From: Hepatocystis sp. ex Piliocolobus tephrosceles
Lineage: Eukaryota > Apicomplexa > Aconoidasida > Haemosporida > Plasmodiidae
DNA: 33,191 nt
Assembly (NCBI GenBank): GCA_902459845.2
Contig: CABPSV020000072.1
Coordinates: 1,051 to 34,241, forward strand
Direction of reading: 5' to 3'
The notes beneath the pieces are model-generated. The model was given only the letters and a program-made list of their open reading frames with translations. It made no database searches and had not been told where the DNA came from. The position numbers and the translations under genes were made by a program. Position 1 is the stretch's first letter, and every line of letters begins with the position of its first letter. Positions 23,474 to 32,528 of the stretch are shown here, piece after piece.

Positions 23474-23595
23474 ATATAAATCCTTTTAATTGCTATAAAA
23501 TAACAATATTTTTTTGTTCTAATTATTTATACGCATATAAATCCTTTTAATTGCTACAAAATAACAATATTTTTTTGTTCTAATTATTTATACGC
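23474..23595. repeat. 61-bp direct duplication
   Basis: Two adjacent 61-bp copies beginning ATATAAATCCTTTTAATTGC. They differ by one internal base (GCTATAAA versus GCTACAAA), so the duplication is recent. Noncoding. Confidence 0.9.
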
Positions 23596-24118
23596 ACATG
23601 CTTCATACATACGTACTTACATAAACACTTATACACATAAACACCTACACACATAAACACCTACAATACATAAACACCTACAATACATAAACACCTACAC
23701 ACATAAACACTTACATACATGAAATATTACCGAATTCTGAAAATTTGAAGTTTATACTTTTTATGAAATTATTACTACATATATCCACTGAAGAACTTCA
23801 TCACTTATATAAATGAATAACACAGTAGTGATATCTGCATACATGCTGATACATGTATGTAAATAGGTATGATTTATATAAACAATAGTACAGCCAACAC
23901 GTCATAAAATACATTATATATATTACTTATTTACGAATTGAAAATTTCAGATTAATAATTTGCTTTTTTTCATTTGTATATAGACGTAAAACATAATTGT
24001 TTGTTTTGTTTTGTTTTTTTTTTTTTTTTCATAATAAATCCCATTTCTTATTATTCTATATTTACTCTCTCATTAAATATATGAATGCATAGGCTTACAA
24101 ATTACCTATTTTTAATTT

Positions 24119-24164
24119 ATGTAAAACTTATGTAAAACTTATGTAAAACTTATGTAAAACTTAC
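24119..24164. repeat. 11-bp repeat (ACTTATGTAAA)
   Basis: Four tandem copies of ACTTATGTAAA plus a diverged fifth (ACTTACGCATT). Noncoding. Confidence 0.85.
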
Positions 24165-24387
24165 GCATTATAAATTAAATTATAAAATATCGTTTTGGTG
24201 TGACATGTGATAATCATACTTACATAAGTGCTTAATTTTGTAAATATAACATATATGTTCATTAAAATTATAATATTTACATCTTTATGTTAAAAGTTTA
24301 AATAATATTTACAAAAAAACATGTTTCACTTGAAGTTAATAATATATATATAAATCTGTGATAATTTTTTAGTGTTTTTTTAACAAA

Positions 24388-24535
24388 ATAAGGTTTAAAA
24401 ATAAAGTTTAAAAATAAGGTTTAAAAATAAAGTTTAAAAATAAGGTTTAAAAATAAGGTTTAAAAATAAAGTTTAAAAATAAGGTTTAAAAATAAGATTT
24501 AAAAATAATGTTTAAAAAATGTTTAAAAAATTTTT
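24388..24535. repeat. 13-bp repeat (GTTTAAAAATAAR)
   Basis: About ten units alternating AAGGTTTAAAAAT and AAAGTTTAAAAAT, decaying into GTTTAAAAAAT units at the right. It lies about 340 bp beyond the 3' end of U1. Noncoding. Confidence 0.85.
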
Positions 24536-24874
24536 AAAAAAATGTAGAACTTTTAGTTATTTTGAAACATACTTTTACCACAAAAATGCACTTTTTTAAT
24601 TATTAAAGTACCTTTTTTTTGCAAAAAACAACAACATCACATAAAAATACATATATTTATGTATAATATTTCCTATTTAAAAATTATAATTTATCGTTTT
24701 AATAACAAAAAATCAAAATTTAAATTATTTTTTTTTTTTTTTTTTTTCTTTTGTTATAGATGTACTTTTTTTTTTTTTTTTATATACCTATAATATATAT
24801 ATATATGTGCATAATTTTTTTTTTTTTTTATTTATAAAACACGTATTTGAATGTAAAAGATTGATTAATTAAAT

Positions 24875-25043
24875 GGTGAGTGGCACAATCATAAGATGAT
24901 ATATGCCATGGGCAAAAATTTTGCTGTTAGCACCTTCCATGTGGAAAGTCTATAGCTCATCACAGTCAGCTGAGTGCAATGCTCTGCTCCGAACTACGTC
25001 AGGGTAATTCGTGAGCTACCCCAAACGCCAGCCAGGTAAGTTA
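24875..25043 (-). ncRNA. U1 spliceosomal snRNA
   Basis: About 168 nt, a GC-richer island with no ORF. U1 base-pairs with 5' splice sites at the start of spliceosome assembly. Reading the minus strand: the 5' end has ACTTACCTG (plus 25033-25041), the splice-site-pairing sequence. Stem-loop I has a GGGTA/TACCC stem and the loop GCTCACGAAT, matching the U1-70K site. Stem-loop II carries the U1A loop ATTGCACTC (plus 24972-24980). Stem-loop III is CTTTCC-ACAT-GGAAGG. The Sm site is AATTTTTG (plus 24913-24920). The terminal hairpin is TGGCA...TGCCA with ATCAT/ATGAT inside (plus 24881-24908). Length is close to human U1 (164 nt). Exact ends are uncertain by several bases: position 2 appears to be A rather than the usual U. 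Confidence 0.95.
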
Positions 25044-25815
25044 ACCTTTCTATACTTTTAGTTTTTATTATGTTATTTTTTACATGCTGAAAATGTACTC
25101 TTGTTTTTTATTATATGCATAATTGCTAAGGCGCTTAAAAAAAAAAAAAAAAAAAAAAAAAATTAAGTAAATAAATAAATAAAAAAAAAAAAAAATAAAC
25201 AATTAAGTAAATAAATAAAGAAAATAAGTAAATAAAATAAGTAAGCAAAATAAGTAAACAAAATAAGCAAATAAATATATATATAATAGAATATTATGAA
25301 TACAAGCATATATGCATATATATATATATATGTATAAACGATTAAAAAAATGTCAAATTTTTTAAGTTTTTCATTTTTTTTTAATTATTTTTAGCTAATA
25401 AGGTATTGGTGATGTTATTCGTATTTACATTTACATTAATTCATTGTTTTATCATCAGTGTTTTTACCTCTCTATCTGTTCGATTTTTTTTTTTTTTTTT
25501 AATCTTCGTTTTTGCTTTTACTCATCTGCTTTACTTCCGATCACTCACTTATGTTAGCCTATTCTTAATTTATTTTATTTTTTTTATTTTTGAATTGATT
25601 CAGTAAAATATAAGTTTGATTTTTTTTATTGAAGGGAAAGAAAAAAGAAAAAAAATACACACATATGAAATGTAAGTAATATTTAAAGATTACGATGTAG
25701 TACCATTTTTAAGTATAAAACAAAATAAAAATTGTAATTATAATACTAATATGTATATATGTATTTACCTATTATAAAATCTTTTATGTTTCCAATTTTT
25801 GTACTTATTTCTCTT

Positions 25816-25935
25816 GCAGTTTTTTTTCAGTTTTCTTTCAGTTTTCTTTCAGTTTTCTTTCAGTTTTCTTCAGTTTCTTTCAGTCTCCTTCAGTTTCTTT
25901 TAGTCTTCTTCAGTTTTTTTTAGCCTCCTTCAGTT
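25816..25935. repeat. Pyrimidine 11-bp repeat (TTTCTTTCAGT)
   Basis: About ten imperfect units of TTTTCTTTCAG with shortened TTTCTTCAG and variant TTTTAGT copies. Each unit looks like a splice acceptor (pyrimidine tract then CAG), but no exon follows that I can support. Confidence 0.8.
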
Positions 25936-26131
25936 TTTTTTGTTTTTTTTTTTTTGAATATAAATTAAAATCGTTATAATTAAATCCACACTTCATATTG
26001 TTTCTTTTTGTATTTATCACATGTTCCCTTGTAAGAACAAATCTAGCGATGTGATTAATGTGAGAAACAAAAAAAAAAAAAAATTCTACTCCAATAAAGT
26101 ACAACTGTGTTATCGCAATTTTTAGTGAATT

Positions 26132-26137
<6 letters not shown>
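25910..26137 (-). CDS. 75-codon ORF, possibly a small spliced gene (uncertain)
   Basis: Encodes [16 protein letters not shown], a poly-Phe run from a T-tract, then [16 protein letters not shown] and a Lys-rich end. The sequence between the homopolymers is more mixed than typical spacer here. A T-tract ending at CGCTAG could also be an intron (donor GTAGAA), giving a different C-terminus. It lies 138 bp from the divergent Med18-like start. No family is recognised. Confidence 0.22.
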
Positions 26138-26171
<34 letters not shown>

Positions 26172-26275
26172 GTATATGTATATATAAATATATATATTTA
26201 TATGTATATGTATACAAAAATATACGTACATGCGTACGCACATATACCAACTTGTCCAACACAAACAATTCATAA

Positions 26276-27130
26276 ATGAATAGAAATATTGAACAGGTAT
26301 TTACCGAACTTCTTTCAGATGCCAATAATAACGACGAGGATAACAACGATAGTAGTAACATTAAACAGTCTAACTTAAAATTTGGTATCGATTATGAATT
26401 TAATTTTTTTGATGATAAAACATTAATAAATAATCTAGGACATGTTAATTTTTTTAAATATACTGAATATTCATTAAGTAGTTTATATATATCAGATAAT
26501 AATATTTCTTTAGATAATGATCCAACATATTACAAATTAATAAATATAATTACTAAAGCAACTGATGTTAATAATAAATATGAATGGGTGGATTATTATT
26601 TTAAGATAGCTGCAAAAAAGGAAATAAATATTTTAATGCCTAAAGCACAAAACAAATATTTCATATTTAGAGAATATATAAAACCAAAACATATAGAACA
26701 TTTTTCTATTTTAAGAAAATATGAACATAACAATATTTTAGAATCTAATGCAAAAAATAAAGTAAATGTAAAAATAGTGTCTGAATATGTTGTACATGAC
26801 ACTTATAAAAAAATTATTAAATCTTTTGATTATTATTTGATTAAAAAAGTTTATACTAAAGCACATATATTTCATAATAAATATGGAAATAGCGAACATA
26901 TTATTGTATCAGTTTTAAAACATTATCAAGACGAAAATTACACAGTTCCTTTGTATTATGATAAGGCACTTGTTCAAATAAAATCTTACTCCACAGATCA
27001 TAAATATACAGATATAACACAAAAAAATTTATTAAAATATGCAGAGATATTTAAGCCTATTATCTCATTAAGAAAAGTAAATTATCAACTAGTTGAACAG
27101 ATTAATGAAAACATTTTTACATACGCATAA
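26276..27130 (+). CDS. Conserved protein, possible Mediator subunit 18 (Med18-like)
   Basis: 284 residues, single exon. No signal peptide or membrane segment. The N-terminus (1-35) is acidic and Asn-rich; the rest is mixed sequence typical of a folded protein. The C-terminal half follows the Med18 pattern: '[20 protein letters not shown]' (184-203) aligns by eye with the 'GF...EFVAKGHLF' element, '[10 protein letters not shown]' (208-217) is a beta strand, and '[11 protein letters not shown]' then '[17 protein letters not shown]' (231-268) corresponds to the family ending 'FAEQLKPLVHLEKI'. Med18 is a head-module subunit of Mediator that contacts RNA polymerase II. Identity is low, so this is a hypothesis; otherwise it is a conserved protein of unknown function. 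It is convergent with the small acidic gene, with 75 bp between the stops. The ATG is the first in frame and overlaps no other feature. Confidence 0.9.
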   Translation: MNRNIEQVFTELLSDANNNDEDNNDSSNIKQSNLKFGIDYEFNFFDDKTLINNLGHVNFFKYTEYSLSSLYISDNNISLDNDPTYYKLINIITKATDVNNKYEWVDYYFKIAAKKEINILMPKAQNKYFIFREYIKPKHIEHFSILRKYEHNNILESNAKNKVNVKIVSEYVVHDTYKKIIKSFDYYLIKKVYTKAHIFHNKYGNSEHIIVSVLKHYQDENYTVPLYYDKALVQIKSYSTDHKYTDITQKNLLKYAEIFKPIISLRKVNYQLVEQINENIFTYA

Positions 27131-27169
27131 AATATGTTATCGTGTGTGTAAACTTATTTATTATCTTAA

Positions 27170-27203
<34 letters not shown>

Positions 27204-27205
27204 TT

Positions 27206-27405
27206 TTATGCCTCTATTTGTTTACAATTTGTTTCTTCCAATTCTGTCTCAGTTTCTATAGATAACGTATTAGTTTCGATAGTACACTGTTGCCTAGGTT
27301 TATCAATTCTTTCTGTTAATTTATTTTTTTCTCGTTCATCTCCAGAACTTTCAAACTCTTCATATATGTCAACAATTGATCTGTTTTAAATTGTGTTTAT
27401 GAATT

Positions 27406-27455
<50 letters not shown>

Positions 27456-27835
27456 AACGTGCATGTACACGCGATTATGCAATTATGTTTATGTTTCATA
27501 TTTTTAATTTTACGATGAAAAACTTTAGTTTTTTTTTTTTTTTTTTTTTTTTTCATATGTTACAAACATTTGTTTGGTTTATCATCTAATATAATAAATA
27601 ATTATATTTTTTTATATATGTTACAAACATTTGTTTGGTTTAACACCTAATGTAATAAATGTTTATTTTTTTTATTTGTTACGTTTTTGTACCTTTCTTC
27701 TAAACCCGTCCAAAATTGACACGAATTATCAACATCCGATAATTCGGAACTCGAGAAAACTTCATTTTCATTTTCATAAAACATAAAATTTTTTTGCTCA
27801 TCACTTTTTATAATAGCATTTTTTTTTCCACTCAT
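27206..27835 (-). CDS. Two-exon gene for a small acidic protein of unknown function
   Basis: Exon 1 is 27693-27835 and exon 2 is 27206-27380. The 312-nt intron (27381-27692) begins GTACAAAA and ends TTTAAAACAG; the split codon AG|A restores Arg48. The joined product is 105 residues with no internal stop. The N-terminus is MSGKKNAIIKSDEQKN, then an acidic/Ser region and the junction 'CQFWTGLEERSIVDIYEEFE', which reads as continuous protein across the splice and is likely the conserved core. The C-terminus is Glu/Thr-rich and ends CKQIEA. No signal peptide or membrane segment. The stop is 75 bp from the stop of the convergent Med18-like gene, with a poly(A) run between. I do not recognise the family; unspliced reading gives only a misleading 62-residue ORF. 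Confidence 0.75.
27555..27672. repeat. 61-bp direct duplication inside an intron
   Basis: Two adjacent copies of about 61 bp, each containing ATATGTTACAAACATTTGTT then TGGTTTA; the second copy is diverged toward its right end. It lies wholly within the intron of the 105-residue protein gene. Confidence 0.85.
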
Positions 27836-28094
27836 TTTTGATTGTTTTTTATTTGTTTGTTTTTTATTGTTTTGCAGTTAATATATTACTGATCAAATTG
27901 CGGAATAAAACACGCTTGTGCATAGTACGTACATATATATATATATATATATCTACATGACTTTACGAGTTAATGCTTTTTTTCCATTTTGAATAAAATC
28001 AAATTTATTCTACATATATATAGTTTGATTAAAATGGAGTTTATAAATTTTATTTTTATTATAGCATTTATAAAATTGTAAAAAAAAAAAAAAA

Positions 28095-28150
<56 letters not shown>

Positions 28151-29301
28151 CATGTCTATTTTTTAATTGATAAATGTTCTTACGTACTTAAGTACATACA
28201 TATTATGCGCGTAATTAGAAAGGCTGGGTAAATGTATAAAATTTTATTTTATCAGTTTTGGTATTAGTTTATATATGTACTTACGATTAAAGTATAGTAC
28301 GAGTTGAGCAAATATATATATACATATTATATATGTCTATATATACATATGCACATCTATATTATCACCTTCTTAATAATTATAATATAAGATTTGTAAT
28401 ATTCTTTTTTACATATTAAATAATATTTAATTAAAAGAAAAAAGTTATAACGTCTATGAGATTTGTTAACATAGTATCATATTTTAATTTCAATATGCGT
28501 AAACAAAAGTATATATATATATATATATATATAAAAGCATTACAAATTAAAAAAAAAAAAAATAAATAATAAATAACTAATAATAAATAAATGAATAAAA
28601 TAAAAATAGAATAAAAAGTAATAAGAGTAATGTCAAATAAATAGAGTGCAAAACGGAACAATGCAAAATAATCAACGGAAAATTAAAAATTCATATTTAT
28701 TGACACAATTTAAGAAAAAAATGAAGCGAAATAAAAAGTAATCGATGTTAAAAAAAAAAAAAAAAACAAAGTTAGCTTAAATATAAATTCCATAAGTACA
28801 GAATTGCACAAACTAACATTTAAAATAAAAGCAATAAAATTAGTATGTATAAAATACGTCATAAAGTAATGATTCGGAAAAAAAAATAAAAACGAGAAAG
28901 GGATAAACAGAAAATACAGAAAAAAATAGACAAACACGCAAGAACAAATACATAAAAAACAGAAAAACAAAATAAAATAAAAACTATTTCATTTATTCTA
29001 TTACACTTATTTGTTTTTTTTATATTACTTATTTTTTTTTTATATTACTTCCTTTTTTTATTTTTTTATTTTATTTTTTTTTTTTTTTTGTATTTCAATG
29101 CCTCAGCCTCCCTATTATAAAAACATTTCATATCCACAAAATATGTAAATATATAAATATGTACATATATGTAATTAAAAATAGATACCTTAAAAAATAC
29201 ATATATATATGTATCTAATAATATATTTTAGCATAACTAGTACTTTGTTACAGTTAATAGTAAAACACATACATACAAAGTAATACCTTACAGACACATT
29301 T
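27836..29301. other. Spacer between two minus-strand genes
   Basis: Holds the promoter/5' UTR of the small acidic gene (left part) and the kelch gene's 3' UTR (right part). It contains (AT)n at 27932-27950 and 28511-28532, an (AAAT)n microsatellite at 28094-28144 and T-runs around 29010-29090. Open frames on the minus strand at 28431-28661 and 28710-28970 are Phe/Ile/Leu-rich and not convincing. Confidence 0.55.
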
Positions 29302-31245
29302 CTATAATTTAAAAAATGATTGATCAGTCAAATGATTAGTGTTAATACCACCATGTTTAAAGCTATCATTAATCTGTTTCTTTAACATATCTATATCTTT
29401 TTCCATACTTTTCATATTTTGATCTAACTTAAATATACTTTCAGATAAAATTTCAAATAAAGATTTAAAGTCTTTCATATCCAAATTAAATATATATATC
29501 ATTTTTTGTAGTTCAGATAAATTACTAGCATTTTCTGCTGTTTCTTTTTTGGTTTCTTGTAAAATATTTGTAAATCCTTTTAATTTCAATCGCATGTTTA
29601 AAAGTGATACACTAGTGCATAATGGTGCAAATCTACATACACTTGCGATAGGATCGTTGTTTTGATTTTTTCCACCAAATAGAAAAAAGGCTTTTGTTTG
29701 TGGATGTAAGTTTAAAGTACCATAATCATAACAATTTTGAATATTTTTTGAAGCCAAATTACAAAGAAACCAACAATTTGTTGGAATATCGTATACATAT
29801 AAATCTGGTATAGTATAAGTTGTAAACCATCCATTACATAATCCACCAAATACCCACATATTTTTATCTATAATAACAGCACTATGTTTCCATCTTGGAC
29901 AAGGACAAAATCCAGTTGAATTTTTTATTAATGTCCAACTTTCTCTATTAAAATTATACAACCATAATTCATCTGTGGGAGTTCCTTTATTTGTTAAATC
30001 ACCACCAAATAAATAAAGACAACTACATTGTTCTTTATTTTTTGATATTCTATCGATCCAAACCATAGAAGCAAATGACCTACCTGATGGACATTCTTCT
30101 TTACATTTCAATGTTGCCCACTCTCCTTGCATATAAGTATATCCTGTTTTAACTAAATCACCTTGTTTGTTTACTCCACCCCATATAACAGATTTATAAG
30201 TTTTACGACAAAAAGTATAAGCATGTCCATATCTTTCTTCTGGATATGTATCTTTTTTAAATGAACATTTTAACCATATAGAATCTACAATATCATATAT
30301 AAAACTATGTTCTGCTAAAGTGTTAGGACTACTTAAACCACCATATAATAAAATAGCTGGATTATTATTCATTATATTATGGGTTAATGTTAAAGAAGCA
30401 TAAGCTCTACTTCCTGGATTATCTCCTAATTTTTTAGAAGTAAATGTATTAATATCGTAATTAAAAATTATAAACTCGCTCAAATATATATTCATTAAAT
30501 CTATACCTCCATAAATATAAAACTCATTTTCATATTCTACAATAGCATGTCCATATTGTTTTGTAAAAACTTTATTATCATGATAAATATGTGATAAAAA
30601 AAAATCAGGAGGAGACAACACACAATCTGCTACTTTTCTAGATGAAGAAGGAACAACCAATTTGTTAGTATCTGTTGCAGGTATATTCTCTACTACATGA
30701 CCGGTATGTATATTTAAATAGGTTGTATTATTAGATAAAGTATCAGTAAATCCATTTACATTACTTAAACTGCTTGACATCTTTAAATTAGTTAAGTCTT
30801 CATTGGATACTTTTATAGTCAAATTATTTGTACGATCCACACTTTTTACATCCTCAACATTTTTTACATCCTCAACATTTTTTACATCCTCAACATTTTT
30901 TACATCCTCAACATTTTTTAAATCCTCAACACTTTTTAAATCCTCAACATTTTTTAAATCCTCAACACTTTTTAAATCCTCAACACTTTTTACATTCTCA
31001 ACACTTTTTACATTTTCAACACTTTTTAAATATTCAACACTTTTTAAATATTCATCACTTTTTAAATACTCAACAGTTTTTGTATTATGATCATTATCCG
31101 GACTTATATTATTTACAATTTCTATACTTTTTGTAACATCATAACCATCATTATTAGTGTTATTTTCTTTTAAAAATTCCAATGTGTTGGATTGAAGAAG
31201 TCTTAATTTTTGAATTGGATCAGTTATTTCAGGACTTTCTTTCAT
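29302..31245 (-). CDS. Kelch-repeat protein with N-terminal hexapeptide repeats
   Basis: 647 residues, single exon. About residues 55-135 are tandem hexapeptides of the type (S/N)VE(D/N)(L/V)K, an 18-bp DNA repeat. Residues 225-530 contain six kelch motifs, recognisable by the Gly pair and surrounding aromatics: FYIYGGID, ILLYGGLS, SVIWGGVN, LYLFGGDL, MWVFGGLC and FFLFGGKN, each preceded by an RxxxA or RxxH element (RAYASL, RYGHAY, RSFASM, RWKHSA). Six motifs suggest a six-bladed beta-propeller. The C-terminal 110 residues are charged and heptad-like (ILSESIFKLDQNMKSMEKDI), a likely coiled coil. No BTB domain, no signal peptide and no membrane segment, so it is not the artemisinin-resistance protein K13. 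It is probably a cytosolic protein-interaction scaffold; partner unknown. Confidence 0.93.
   Translation of the reverse strand: MKESPEITDPIQKLRLLQSNTLEFLKENNTNNDGYDVTKSIEIVNNISPDNDHNTKTVEYLKSDEYLKSVEYLKSVENVKSVENVKSVEDLKSVEDLKNVEDLKSVEDLKNVEDVKNVEDVKNVEDVKNVEDVKSVDRTNNLTIKVSNEDLTNLKMSSSLSNVNGFTDTLSNNTTYLNIHTGHVVENIPATDTNKLVVPSSSRKVADCVLSPPDFFLSHIYHDNKVFTKQYGHAIVEYENEFYIYGGIDLMNIYLSEFIIFNYDINTFTSKKLGDNPGSRAYASLTLTHNIMNNNPAILLYGGLSSPNTLAEHSFIYDIVDSIWLKCSFKKDTYPEERYGHAYTFCRKTYKSVIWGGVNKQGDLVKTGYTYMQGEWATLKCKEECPSGRSFASMVWIDRISKNKEQCSCLYLFGGDLTNKGTPTDELWLYNFNRESWTLIKNSTGFCPCPRWKHSAVIIDKNMWVFGGLCNGWFTTYTIPDLYVYDIPTNCWFLCNLASKNIQNCYDYGTLNLHPQTKAFFLFGGKNQNNDPIASVCRFAPLCTSVSLLNMRLKLKGFTNILQETKKETAENASNLSELQKMIYIFNLDMKDFKSLFEILSESIFKLDQNMKSMEKDIDMLKKQINDSFKHGGINTNHLTDQSFFKL
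30838..31076 (-). repeat. 18-bp in-frame repeat in the kelch gene
   Basis: About 13 units close to ACATCCTCAACATTTTTT on the plus strand, encoding SVEDLK/NVEDVK-type hexapeptides. Changes between units are mostly at codon positions giving S/N, D/N/Y and L/V. The units nearest the kelch domain are identical, and the distal ones are diverged. Confidence 0.95.
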
Positions 31246-31400
31246 TATAACTTACGATTTTATTTTTACAAAATTTTATTGTGTCTATAATTGAAAATAT
31301 TCAGTATAATATGTGCTTTTTATGTATGTTGCAAACTATATTTACAAAACTGTTACTTATTTTTATGTATATAATTGCTGTTTTATTTTTCGCTTTACAA

Positions 31401-31454
<54 letters not shown>

Positions 31455-32321
31455 ACAAAAGAAAACAAAAACAAATATGTCTGAAATTATTTATTAATAT
31501 ATATGTAATCGTGTATATGATCTTTTTTTTTAAAAAGAAAAATGATTCATTTATTATTAATTTTCTTTATCCTTTTAAAAAAATATAATATAAATGACAT
31601 ATACAAAAAAAACTCAACCATAAAAAATATTGGGGCAAACAAAAAAATTTTTAATTTACTTAAAAAAATAGGAAAAAACTGCAAATATGCAAAAATGTAA
31701 AAAAATATATATATATTTTTTTTTTTTTTCACTGTTTCTGCAATGCAATAAAACAGAACACAAAAAATATATTATTTAAAAACATAAATAAATAATTAAA
31801 TAACTACAATATGAATAAGACACATCATATAATTACTGCTTATATAAACATTAAAAAAAAATAAAAAAAAAAAAAACATTAAAATAGTCAATATGTGTAA
31901 ATTGTGAATATGTTGTTTTTGTTTTTCTTATTTTGTGGAATTTGAGTATTTTGTTTTTACCTTAAATATTACGTATTTGTTTATATTAACATGTATAACA
32001 CAAAGAACAAGTGAAAAAGGTACAAAAAAAAAAAAAAATTTTAAAACAAAATTGTTTTTATTTTCAAAGTATAATTAAGTAGCTATAATTTCCAAAAATA
32101 TGCATGCTCTTATTGAAATTTATCCCATATTTGTGTTGCATCGATGTTTTGCGTTGCATTTTAATTTTAACATAAAATGTATAAAGTGCATTTATATATA
32201 TGCGTGCATGTGTATATATTTATAAAATTTTTGTGCTGTTCTTTAATTATTTTATTTTTTGTGTGTGTTTATTATTTATTTTTATATAAGAAAAAACAAA
32301 TATAACACCATTTAAACATAA

Positions 32322-32357
<36 letters not shown>

Positions 32358-32492
32358 CATTTATATATGTATATATATTTACACATATATACATTATTAA
32401 ACCTACAATTAATAAAAAAAATATAATATTTTTCATAAGAATTCATTTGCATGAAAACGGATTTCAATTTTTTTTTTTATCTTATTATAAGC

Positions 32493-32528
<36 letters not shown>

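Larger units (their letters stand above)
20796..24874. other. Noncoding AT-rich region between BDP2 and U1
   Basis: The first kilobase or so is the BDP2 promoter and 5' UTR. The rest contains (AT)n runs (21381-21406, 21594-21620, 23328-23360), a T19-C-A40 near-palindrome at 22619-22678, a 61-bp direct duplication at 23474-23595, ACATAAACACCTA-type repeats at 23625-23720, an 11-bp repeat at 24119-24164 and a 13-bp repeat at 24388-24535. A 50-codon ORF (21318-21470, +) is the only plausible coding trace. It is not free enough of G/C over 2 kb, nor gene-free on a centromeric pattern, for me to call a centromere. Confidence 0.55.
25044..26275. promoter_or_regulatory. Upstream region of U1 and of the Med18-like gene
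   Basis: Divergent spacer. 25044-25140 directly upstream of U1 is mixed-sequence and should contain the snRNA promoter; I cannot point to a defined element. Then come A-runs and AATA blocks (25138-25290). 25816-25935 is a CTTTCAGTTTT-type 11-bp pyrimidine repeat. (AT)n sits at 26136-26164, about 110 bp before the Med18-like start. A 66-codon T-rich ORF at 25406-25606 (+) is probably noncoding. Confidence 0.5.

Noticed and set aside
20800..24870. Possible centromere in the long AT-rich gap
   Set aside because: It contains a snRNA gene at its edge, diverse minisatellites and ordinary mixed patches, and lacks a clear 2-kb core of near-pure AT. From memory, the matching chromosome 12 genes are also far from the centromere.
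24875..25043. SRP RNA, RNase P RNA or a RUF6-type GC-rich RNA
   Set aside because: The reverse strand shows ACTTACCTG, CTCACGAA and ATTGCACTC in U1 order with an Sm site, which none of these RNAs has.
25406..25606. 66-codon plus-strand ORF MVMLFVFTFT...
   Set aside because: T-rich noncoding composition, no splice context that joins it to another exon and no recognisable motif.
29302..31245. Kelch13 (artemisinin-resistance gene)
   Set aside because: No BTB/POZ domain and no K13-type N-terminal region; the propeller is followed by a coiled coil and the N-terminus carries a hexapeptide repeat.
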